A stretch of 54,930 bases of DNA from Betaproteobacteria bacterium. GTDB lineage: Bacteria > Pseudomonadota > Gammaproteobacteria > Burkholderiales > Burkholderiaceae_C. The translations under genes were made by a program, and so were the position numbers. The notes under the pieces were generated by a model. It was not told where the DNA came from and made no database searches. It worked only from the letters and a program-made list of their open reading frames with translations. Below, in pieces: positions 16,559 through 23,481 of this stretch (the first letter of the stretch is position 1; the number at the start of each line of letters is the position of its first letter). Location of the stretch: positions 1-54,930 of the forward strand of contig JANXSZ010000041.1 of the NCBI GenBank assembly GCA_025356445.1, given 5' to 3'.

Positions 16559-17851
16559 TCACCCTAAACAATCCGCCCATATATTCTTCGCCCAGTCCAG
16601 CGCATAAACCCCCTCTAATTCACTCGCAGCGCCCGATACACCAGCTGTGCCTGCTATCACTTTGTAAGTCTTCTCCGCCGCTGCATACGCGTGGACGGAC
16701 GCCACGTGCACCACCCGGTTGTCAGAGATGAAGCTGTAGCAGGTGTTCATCAGCAGCGGATTCGCTTCTACCTCCACGCCCAGCAGTTGGGCGACCACGG
16801 CGGCGGCGGTGACTTTGGCGTGGTTGTTCGCCATGTGGCCGGATTTGGGCATACCAGAGGCGACCTGGATGGCGTCACCGATCACATGCACGTCTTTGGC
16901 GGCAGTGGACTCGAAGGTCTGGTAATGCACGTTGCACCAGCGTGCATTGGCGTTGGCGAGGCCGGACTGCACGGCGATGCGCCCTGCGCTCATGGCGGGC
17001 AGCACGTTCAGCACGGCGGCTTTCACGTCGTCTTGCACGTCGAATTTCACGGTGTTCGTGGCAGCGTCTACGGCGATGGCGTTGTGCTGAGGGCGGTATT
17101 CGACGATGCCTTTGTAGTCCTCAGCCCAGGCTTTTTTGAACAAGGCGGGTTTGGACGTCACGTCCGGGTTGGCGTCCAGGATCAGCACCTTGGAGCGTGG
17201 CTTGGCCTTTTTGAAGTAGCTGGCAACCTGGCAGGCACGCTCGTAGGGGCCGGGTGGGCAGCGGTAGGGGGCTTCGGGGATGGTCAGCGCGTAGACGCCG
17301 CCATCGGGCATGGCTTCCAGCTGTTTGCGCAACGCCAGGGTTTCTGGCCCGGCCTTCCAGGCTTGCAGGATGCGGCCCGAGGTGTTGGCTGCTTGCAGGC
17401 CTTCGACCGAACGCCACAGCAGGTCAATGCCGGGTGAGAGGATCAGCTTGTCGTAGGGCAAGGTGCTCCCTCCCGCGAGGGTGACGGTCTTTTGGGTGGC
17501 ATCCAGCGCGGTCACGGTGTCACGCACGATGTGCACACCGTGCTTGCTGGCCAGGGTGTCATAGGGCCGGGTGATGTCCGCCATCGTCTTGGAGCCGCCC
17601 AGCACGAGGTTGGAGAGTGGGCACGAGACGAAACTGGTGTTCGGTTCGATCAGCGTCACGTCAAGCCTGGCATCGGACAACAGGCGCAGGTATTTCGCGG
17701 CTGTCGCCCCACCGTAGCCGCCACCGACGACGACGACTTTGGCTTTGCCGCCGCTGGAAAGTGCGTGAGGCGCGGCGCAACCCACCAAGCCTGCGAGTGA
17801 ACTGGTTCCCGCAAGGCCCAGTGAGGCCTGTACAAAATGGCGTCTTTGCAT
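16559..17851 (-). CDS. fccB: Flavocytochrome c sulfide dehydrogenase, flavoprotein subunit
   Basis: A 430-residue periplasmic flavoprotein (also called SoxF) that oxidises sulfide and passes electrons to its cytochrome partner. It has a Tat signal (MQRRHFVQASLGLAG), FAD-binding VVVVGGGYGGATAAKYLR near residue 40, and a C-terminal FCSD flavin-binding domain. Cys77 (FVSCPLSN) corresponds to the site of covalent FAD attachment in Allochromatium FccB. The redox disulfide pair is probably in RCPPGPYERAC (198/207) and the late NTCYSF region. The cytochrome gene lies immediately upstream on the same strand. Confidence 0.9.
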   Translation of the reverse strand: MQRRHFVQASLGLAGTSSLAGLVGCAAPHALSSGGKAKVVVVGGGYGGATAAKYLRLLSDARLDVTLIEPNTSFVSCPLSNLVLGGSKTMADITRPYDTLASKHGVHIVRDTVTALDATQKTVTLAGGSTLPYDKLILSPGIDLLWRSVEGLQAANTSGRILQAWKAGPETLALRKQLEAMPDGGVYALTIPEAPYRCPPGPYERACQVASYFKKAKPRSKVLILDANPDVTSKPALFKKAWAEDYKGIVEYRPQHNAIAVDAATNTVKFDVQDDVKAAVLNVLPAMSAGRIAVQSGLANANARWCNVHYQTFESTAAKDVHVIGDAIQVASGMPKSGHMANNHAKVTAAAVVAQLLGVEVEANPLLMNTCYSFISDNRVVHVASVHAYAAAEKTYKVIAGTAGVSGAASELEGVYALDWAKNIWADCLG

Positions 17852-17887
17852 GGGGTGTTCTCCTGTTCTTTGGTTGAAGCGCTGGCT

Positions 17888-18217
17888 TTAGCGCTTCAAG
17901 GCTGCGAAATAGCTGGCGAGTTGATCAATCTGCGCCTCGCTCAAGCCTCGGGCGAGCTGCGGCATGATGGTGCCGGGGCGGCTGCCGTCTTTGAAGGCCT
18001 TGAGTTGCGCGACCAGCGTGGCTTGGGGCTGACCGGCGAGCGACGGCACCGATGCCCCCTCAGCGCTGCGCCCGTCCGTGCCGTGGCAGTTGGCGCAGGT
18101 GGCGGCCAGGGTGCGCTGGTGCAGGATGTTGGCGGCAGAGGTGGGGCTGCTTTGGGCAAAGGCGTGGCTGCCGAGCGCCAAGACCAGTGCCGCTGTGAAG
18201 CGGAATTTGAATTGCAT
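17888..18217 (-). CDS. fccA: Monoheme cytochrome c subunit of sulfide dehydrogenase
   Basis: A 109-residue class I cytochrome c with signal peptide (MQFKFRFTAALVLALGSHAFAQ) and one heme site (CANCH). The distal methionine is probably in GTIMPQLARGLSEAQI. The FccA of Allochromatium is diheme; monoheme versions occur in chemolithotrophs. I start at ATG 18217, which gives the signal peptide; the longer frame from 18265 would overlap the upstream ammonia-lyase gene. It is followed by fccB after 36 bp, so they form a unit and the products should make the FccAB heterodimer. Confidence 0.88.
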   Translation of the reverse strand: MQFKFRFTAALVLALGSHAFAQSSPTSAANILHQRTLAATCANCHGTDGRSAEGASVPSLAGQPQATLVAQLKAFKDGSRPGTIMPQLARGLSEAQIDQLASYFAALKR

Positions 18218-18243
18218 GGTGTGAACTCCTGGGTAAGTCTGGG

Positions 18244-19230
18244 TCAAGTGGCCAGCAGGCTGCAAAAACGGGCCATGTCTACATTACCCCCACTGATGAT
18301 GACACCCACCCGCTGGCCTTGCAATGGGTCTTTGCGCTTCAGTGCCGCTGCAAAGCCCAGGCAGCCAGTGGGTTCGACGATGATTTTCATGCGGCTGGCG
18401 AAAAACCGCATCGCTTCCACCAGCTCGGCGTCGCTCACCGTCAGGATGTCGTCCACATCGCGCCGGATGATCTCGAAGGTGTGGTGGCCCAGGTGCTGCG
18501 TTTGCGCCCCATCCGCGATGGTTTTCGGCGTGTCAATGTGGACGATGTGGCCCGCACGGAACGACTGCTGGCCGTCGTTGCCCGCCTCGGGCTCCACGCC
18601 GTAAAGCTTGGTTTTGGGTGACAGCGCCCGTGTGGAAAGCGCTGAGCCCGAGAGCAAGCCGCCGCCGCCCAGGCAGACGAACAGCGTGTCCAGCTCACCA
18701 ACCTCTTCAAACAACTCTTTCGCAGCGGTGCCTTGGCCCGCAATGACGTGCGGGTGGTCAAACGGCGGAATCATTGTTTGGCCGTGCTTGTCTGCGATGG
18801 CCTTGCAGATTGCCTCCCGGTCTTCGGTGTAGCGGTCAAACAGCACCACGCTGGCCCCATAGCCCCGCGTAGCGACAATCTTGGCGGCGGGCGCGTCCTG
18901 CGGCATCACGATGGTGGCGGGCATCCCCAGCAACTGCGCCGACAGCGCCACCCCCTGCGCATGGTTGCCGGATGAGAACGCCACCACCCCCGCACGGCGC
19001 TGGTCAGCGTCAAAACACGACAGCGCGTTGAACGCCCCCCGGAATTTGAAGGCCCCCATGCGCTGCAAGTTCTCAGCCTTGAAAAACACCTGCGCCCCCA
19101 GCATCTCGTTCGCGGTGCGTGAGGTGAGCACCGGTGTGCGGGTGGCGTGCCCGGCGATGCGCTGGGCGGCGGCGGTCACGTCGGCGTAGGTGGGGGTGAA
19201 CAGTTCTGAGGGGCGGGGGCTGGTCAGCAT
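18244..19230 (-). CDS. PLP-dependent threo-3-hydroxyaspartate ammonia-lyase/threonine dehydratase-like
   Basis: A 328-residue fold-type II PLP enzyme. The Schiff-base lysine lies in MGAFKFRGAFNALS, the Asn-containing phosphate segment is SSGNHAQGVAL, and the glycine-rich phosphate loop is CLGGGGLLSG. The C-terminal regulatory ACT domains of biosynthetic threonine deaminase are missing, so it belongs with serine racemase, catabolic threonine dehydratase and 3-hydroxyaspartate ammonia-lyase, which cannot be separated by eye. It sits between fccA and soxY, diverging from the latter, with no obvious sulfur role. Its stop lies 27 bp from the fccA start. Confidence 0.82.
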   Translation of the reverse strand: MLTSPRPSELFTPTYADVTAAAQRIAGHATRTPVLTSRTANEMLGAQVFFKAENLQRMGAFKFRGAFNALSCFDADQRRAGVVAFSSGNHAQGVALSAQLLGMPATIVMPQDAPAAKIVATRGYGASVVLFDRYTEDREAICKAIADKHGQTMIPPFDHPHVIAGQGTAAKELFEEVGELDTLFVCLGGGGLLSGSALSTRALSPKTKLYGVEPEAGNDGQQSFRAGHIVHIDTPKTIADGAQTQHLGHHTFEIIRRDVDDILTVSDAELVEAMRFFASRMKIIVEPTGCLGFAAALKRKDPLQGQRVGVIISGGNVDMARFCSLLAT

Positions 19231-19268
19231 GGGTGGGGTCTTTCGTTGCGCAAAGTTTAAAGGCCTGT

Positions 19269-19280
19269 CACGGATCCGTG
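19269..19280. promoter_or_regulatory. 12-bp palindrome in the ammonia-lyase/soxY divergent spacer
   Basis: CACGGATCCGTG is a perfect palindrome in the 121-bp spacer between the divergent ammonia-lyase and soxY genes. A smaller repeat, AAGGA-TTT-TCCTT, follows at 19315-19327, just before the soxY ribosome-binding site (AGGAG). Either may bind a regulator of the sox genes; no soxR-type gene is in the window. Confidence 0.35.
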
Positions 19281-19351
19281 GATCAGCGCATTTGTTGGGG
19301 CTTGTTTAAGATGCAAGGATTTTCCTTAAGCTTGACCAGGAGTCCCTCGTA

Positions 19352-19810
19352 ATGCCTACCCGTCGTGAAACCCTGACACAGACCCTCGCTGTCGCTGGGC
19401 TGTTGGCCAGCGCTGGCCTGTTGCCCTCAGCGGCCCACGCCGCCTACAGCAAAGCCTTGTTTGACGCTAAAACCCCGTCCGAGGTCTACAAAGCTTTGGG
19501 CGCAAGTGCCCCCGTAGAGAGCAAGGACGTGATCCTCACGGCCCCGGACATTGCGGAGAACGGTGCCGTGGTACCGCTTGGCGTCAGCACGGCGCTTTCA
19601 GGCGTCAAAGCGCTGTTGATTTTGGTGGAAAAGAACCCCAACACGGCCACGGCGCTGTTCCACGTCAGCGACGCGGTAGAGGCAAACTTCACCACCCGCG
19701 CCAAGCTGGGCCAGTCGTCTGATGTGCTGGCGGTGGCACAGATGGCCGATGGCCGTTTGCTGTTCGCCAAAAAAGAAGTCAAAGTGACCTTGGGCGGCTG
19801 TGGGGGGTGA
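19352..19810 (+). CDS. soxY: Sulfur-carrier protein SoxY
   Basis: A 152-residue periplasmic subunit with a Tat signal (MPTRRETLTQTLAVAGLL...). It ends in the diagnostic GGCGG, whose Cys150 carries the sulfur substrate during thiosulfate oxidation. The body is an immunoglobulin-like beta sandwich (VPLGVSTALSGVKALLILVEKN). It partners with SoxZ, encoded next. AGGAG stands ahead of the start. The spacer to soxZ is 83 bp and contains a dispersed-repeat copy. Confidence 0.95.
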   Translation: MPTRRETLTQTLAVAGLLASAGLLPSAAHAAYSKALFDAKTPSEVYKALGASAPVESKDVILTAPDIAENGAVVPLGVSTALSGVKALLILVEKNPNTATALFHVSDAVEANFTTRAKLGQSSDVLAVAQMADGRLLFAKKEVKVTLGGCGG

Positions 19811-19825
19811 TTCTTCACGTTATTT

Positions 19826-19887
19826 TAAGGCCAAATAAGCCATTGCAGCTTGCTATACAAGCGTAGATAGCTATACATTCAGGAGTA
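19826..19887. repeat. Dispersed repeat copy carrying the soxZ ribosome-binding site
   Basis: This stretch ends in TAGCTATACATTCAGGAGTA (19868-19887), which matches 18 of 20 bases of a segment inside the uracil-DNA glycosylase gene (31153-31172). It also contains GCTTG-CTATA-CAAGC, a small hairpin. The AGGAG in the repeat (19881-19885) is the only good Shine-Dalgarno for soxZ, 8 bases before its ATG. The repeat thus appears to have become part of the gene's initiation region. Confidence 0.6.
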
Positions 19888-19893
19888 TTTAAC

Positions 19894-20205
19894 ATGGCAG
19901 ATCCAATGCGCGTTCGCGCCCAAGTCGCCGGGGCCAATGCCACCGTGCGCGTCCTCATGAGCCACGAGATGGAAACCGGCCAGCGCAAAGACGCGGCGGG
20001 CAAAATTATTCCTGCTTGGTACATCCAAGAGGTGATGGCCACCCTCAATGGCAAAACCGTGCTGACCGCCGAATGGGGGCCAGCGGTTTCCAAAAACCCG
20101 TTCATGCAGTTCAGCATCAAAGGTGCGAAGGTGGGTGACAAGGTGGCGATCTCTTGGCGCGACAACCGGGGCGAAACCCGCACCGATGAGGCTGTGGTGG
20201 CATGA
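19894..20205 (+). CDS. soxZ: Sulfur-oxidation protein SoxZ
   Basis: A 103-residue partner of SoxY. As usual it has no signal peptide of its own and is exported as a complex with the Tat substrate SoxY. Family features: MRVRAQVAGANATVRVLMSH at the start, then PAWYIQEV-like strand and NPFMQFSIKGAKVGDKV. The last codons overlap soxA by 4 bp (ATGA at 20202-20205). Confidence 0.95.
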   Translation: MADPMRVRAQVAGANATVRVLMSHEMETGQRKDAAGKIIPAWYIQEVMATLNGKTVLTAEWGPAVSKNPFMQFSIKGAKVGDKVAISWRDNRGETRTDEAVVA

Positions 20206-21008
20206 AGCGCCTTATTGGGCTGACTGCGCTGACAGCGTTGTTGGCGGTGACTCCAATGGCTGCGATGGCCCAGAAAACCACCGCTGAAGGCATTGCTGAA
20301 TACCGTGCCATGCTGGAAGACGGCAACCCCGCCGAGCTGTTCGAGGCCAAAGGCGAAGACCTGTGGAAGCAGCCACGCGGCCCCAAAAACGCCAGTCTGC
20401 AAGGCTGTGATCTGGGCAAAGGCCCGGGCGTGGTCAAAGGCGCGTTCGTCGAATTGCCCCGCTACTTCGCCGATACCGCCCGCGTGCAAGACCTGGAAAG
20501 TCGCTTGCTGACGTGCATGGAAACGCTGCAAGGCTTCAGTGCGGCCGCCATCGCCAAAACCCCTTTTGGCCGTGATGAGCAAAAGAACATAGAAGCTTAT
20601 GTGGCGTGGATTTCGGGTGAATCCAAAGGGATGAAATTCAACCTGCCGCAAACCCATTCCCAAGAGCGTGCGATGTTCGAGGTGGGCAAACGGTTGTTCT
20701 TCATGCGTGGTGGCACCCACGATTTCGCTTGCGCCTCGTGCCATGGCGAAGAGGGCAAACGCATCCGCCTGCAAGACCTGCCTAAACTGACCAGCAACCC
20801 CGGGGCTGTGGCAGGCTTTGGCGCGTGGCCCGCCTACCGCGTGTCGTCCGGCGAGCTGTGGGGCATGCAGCGCCGCTTGAACGATTGCTACCGCCAGCAG
20901 CGCTTCCCCTACCCCGGCTACGCCAGTGACGCCACCATCGCATTGGGCGTGTATTTGGGCGTCAACAGCCAGGGCGGCGTGGCGATTACACCCAGCCTCA
21001 AGCGTTGA
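20202..21008 (+). CDS. soxA: Sulfur-oxidation cytochrome SoxA (single-heme type)
   Basis: A 268-residue periplasmic cytochrome with a Sec signal (MKRLIGLTALTALLAVTPMAAMA). Only one heme motif is present, CASCH at residues 177-181. The N-terminal domain has Cys69 and Cys105 without CxxCH, as in single-heme SoxA proteins where a disulfide replaces the first heme. Cys229 (LNDCYRQQ) is the conserved heme ligand that becomes a persulfide in characterised SoxAX. With SoxX it couples thiosulfate to Cys150 of SoxY. It overlaps soxZ by 4 bp. Confidence 0.93.
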   Translation: MKRLIGLTALTALLAVTPMAAMAQKTTAEGIAEYRAMLEDGNPAELFEAKGEDLWKQPRGPKNASLQGCDLGKGPGVVKGAFVELPRYFADTARVQDLESRLLTCMETLQGFSAAAIAKTPFGRDEQKNIEAYVAWISGESKGMKFNLPQTHSQERAMFEVGKRLFFMRGGTHDFACASCHGEEGKRIRLQDLPKLTSNPGAVAGFGAWPAYRVSSGELWGMQRRLNDCYRQQRFPYPGYASDATIALGVYLGVNSQGGVAITPSLKR

Positions 21009-21020
21009 AGGGATGCATTG

Positions 21021-21701
21021 ATGAAGACGCCAAAGAACACCAAAAATCTGTTCACACTGACCGGCGCGGCGGTAGCGGTGGCCATCGCACTGGCCACCGC
21101 CGCTTGCAGCAGCACGCCCACCGCAGCCGATCTGGACAAACTCACCGCCAGCGTCATTGCCAGCTCCTTCCGTGACGAAGGTATCGCCAAAGTAGACCGC
21201 TTGGTGCAAGACGACTCGAACCGCGAATGCAGCCAAGCCGAAGCCACGGGCCAACCTCTCACGGCTGAACGTGCCAAAGCCATTGAGGAGACCAGTCTCC
21301 AAACCGTCAAGCTCCCCAGCAACAACCAGTACCTGGGTGATTGGCGTGAGGGTGAAAAAATCGCCCAAAACGGCAGAGGCATGACCTGGACTGACGCGAC
21401 CACCGCCCCCGGTGGAGGCAATTGCTACAACTGCCACCAGATCAGCAAACAAGAAATCTCCTTCGGCACCCTCGGCCCCAGCCTGTACCAGTACGGCAAG
21501 TTGCGCGGTGTGGTTGACCCGGCCAGCACAGCCGCCAAGCCCATCGTGGACTACACCTGGGGCAAGCTGTGGAACGCCAAGGCCTACAACGCCTGCTCGG
21601 CCATGCCGCGCTTTGGGCACGCCAGCCTGCTGAATGAAAAGCAGATTCAAGACGTGATGGCCTTGTTGCTTGACCCGGCTTCCCCTGTTAACAACCCTTA
21701 A
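21021..21701 (+). CDS. soxX: Sulfur-oxidation cytochrome SoxX
   Basis: A 226-residue monoheme cytochrome, partner of SoxA. The heme motif CYNCH is at residues 135-139 and the distal Met ligand is in SAMPRFG. The N-terminus has an export signal with a Cys at residue 29 (ALATAACSS), a weak lipobox. The insert between signal and heme domain (about 40-110) is longer than in minimal SoxX. I use ATG at 21021; a TTG directly before it is less likely. Confidence 0.92.
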   Translation: MKTPKNTKNLFTLTGAAVAVAIALATAACSSTPTAADLDKLTASVIASSFRDEGIAKVDRLVQDDSNRECSQAEATGQPLTAERAKAIEETSLQTVKLPSNNQYLGDWREGEKIAQNGRGMTWTDATTAPGGGNCYNCHQISKQEISFGTLGPSLYQYGKLRGVVDPASTAAKPIVDYTWGKLWNAKAYNACSAMPRFGHASLLNEKQIQDVMALLLDPASPVNNP

Positions 21702-21720
21702 GCCCACGCCCAAGCTTTTT

Positions 21721-23436
21721 ATGAACCTCACCACCCGCGAGTTTTTGCAAGTCCTGGGCGCGGGTGCTGTCGCTGGCCTGGGCTTAAGCGCCGATGCCAA
21801 GACCGGTGCCACCACCGACCCCACCAAAGCGGGCCACGCCTTCTACGACCTGCCCCGCTTTGGCAATGTCTCCCTGCTGCACATGACGGACTGTCACGCG
21901 CAGCTCTTGCCCAGCTATTTTCGTGAACCCAGCGTCAACCTCGGTGTGGGCGACATGGCAGGGCGTTTGCCGCATTTGGTGGGCGAGGCGCTGCTGAAAG
22001 CCACGGGCATCCCCGCAGGCTCGGCCAGCGCCTACGCCTTCAGTCACCTGAATTTCGAGCAAGCCGCCCGCCGCTATGGCCAAGTCGGCGGTTTTGCGCA
22101 GCTTGCCACCCTGGTCAAGCGCCTCAAAGCCAGCCGCCCCGGTGCGCTGCTGCTGGACGGTGGCGATACCTGGCAGGGTTCGGCCACCAGCCTGTGGACG
22201 CAGGGGCAGGATATGGTGGACGCGGCGCTGCTGCTCGGTGTGGACGTGATGACCGGCCACTGGGAGTTCACCTACGGCATGGCCCGCGTCACCGAGATTG
22301 TGGAAAAACAGCTCGCAGGCCGCATCGAATTTCTCGCCCAAAACATCGCCACGGCCGACTTCGGTGACCCGGTGTTCAAGCCGTACACCTGGCGGCAGAT
22401 CAACGGCGTCAAGGTCGCGATCATTGGCCAGGCTTTCCCCTACGCACCGATTGCCAACCCCCGTTATTTGATGGAAGACTGGCGCTTTGGCATTCAAGAA
22501 GAATCGATGCAAAAAGTGGTGAATGAGGTCAAGAGCCAGGGTGCGCAACTGGTCGTGCTGCTGTCGCACAACGGCATGGATGTGGATTTGAAGCTCGCCA
22601 GCCGTGTCACAGGCATCCACGCCATCTTGGGCGGCCACACGCACGATGGGGTGCCTGTGCCCACCGTGGTCAGCAACGCCAGCGGTAAAACCATCGTCAC
22701 CAATGCGGGATCCAACGGCAAATTTTTGGGCGTGATGGACTTTGAAGTCAAAGGCAGCCAAGTCACCGATTTCCGCTACAAACTGCTGCCCGTCTTCGCC
22801 AACCTGCTGCCCGCTGACCCGGCGATGGCCGCGCTCATCACCCGCGTGCGGGCGCCGTTTGCCGCCAAACTGGCTGAAACCCTGGCAGTCACCGAGGGCA
22901 CGCTGTACCGCCGGGGCAACTTCAACGGCAGCGGCGACCAGTTGCTGCTCGATGCCATGCTGGAGGTGCAAGGTGCAGACATGGCCTTTTCCCCCGGCTT
23001 CCGCTGGGGCACGACGCTCCTGCCCGGCCAAGCCATCACCCGCGAATGGCTGATGGACATGACCGCCACCACCTACTCTTATTCCACGCTGACCGAGATG
23101 ACCGGTGAGACGGTCAAAACCGTGTTGGAAGACGTGGCGGACAACCTCTTCAACCCCGACCCCTACTACCAGCAAGGCGGCGATATGGTGCGCGTGGGGG
23201 GCTTGACTTACCGCTGCAACCCGTTGGAGGGAATAGGCCGACGTATCAGTGAGATGCGCCTGAAGGGCCAGCTGATTGAGGCGGGCAAGACGTACAAGGT
23301 GGCCGGTTGGGCGCCGGTCAGCGCCGAGGCACGTAACCCCGGTGGGCCTATGGTCTGGGATGTGGTGGAGTCGTGGCTCAAGGCCAAGGGGAAGATCAGT
23401 TCCAGGCGCTTGAATACGCCTGAAATTGAAAGCTAG
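21721..23436 (+). CDS. soxB: SoxB sulfate thiol esterase
   Basis: A 571-residue periplasmic dimanganese hydrolase that releases sulfate from SoxY-bound sulfur. Metal-binding motifs of the 5'-nucleotidase fold are present: DCHAQ (57-61), GGDTWQGSAT (about 146), GHWEF, HNGMD and GGHTHD. The start ATG at 21721 gives MNLTTREFLQVLGAGAVAG, whose position corresponds to the usual SoxB Tat signal, but the first of the twin arginines is threonine here. The upstream in-frame start at 21670 would overlap soxX and add no RR pair. Last gene of the cluster; soxCD are not downstream. Confidence 0.95.
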   Translation: MNLTTREFLQVLGAGAVAGLGLSADAKTGATTDPTKAGHAFYDLPRFGNVSLLHMTDCHAQLLPSYFREPSVNLGVGDMAGRLPHLVGEALLKATGIPAGSASAYAFSHLNFEQAARRYGQVGGFAQLATLVKRLKASRPGALLLDGGDTWQGSATSLWTQGQDMVDAALLLGVDVMTGHWEFTYGMARVTEIVEKQLAGRIEFLAQNIATADFGDPVFKPYTWRQINGVKVAIIGQAFPYAPIANPRYLMEDWRFGIQEESMQKVVNEVKSQGAQLVVLLSHNGMDVDLKLASRVTGIHAILGGHTHDGVPVPTVVSNASGKTIVTNAGSNGKFLGVMDFEVKGSQVTDFRYKLLPVFANLLPADPAMAALITRVRAPFAAKLAETLAVTEGTLYRRGNFNGSGDQLLLDAMLEVQGADMAFSPGFRWGTTLLPGQAITREWLMDMTATTYSYSTLTEMTGETVKTVLEDVADNLFNPDPYYQQGGDMVRVGGLTYRCNPLEGIGRRISEMRLKGQLIEAGKTYKVAGWAPVSAEARNPGGPMVWDVVESWLKAKGKISSRRLNTPEIES

Positions 23437-23481
23437 CGCCACTTTCACTATCATTGCAGGCTGCTCTGAAAATGCCCTGCC

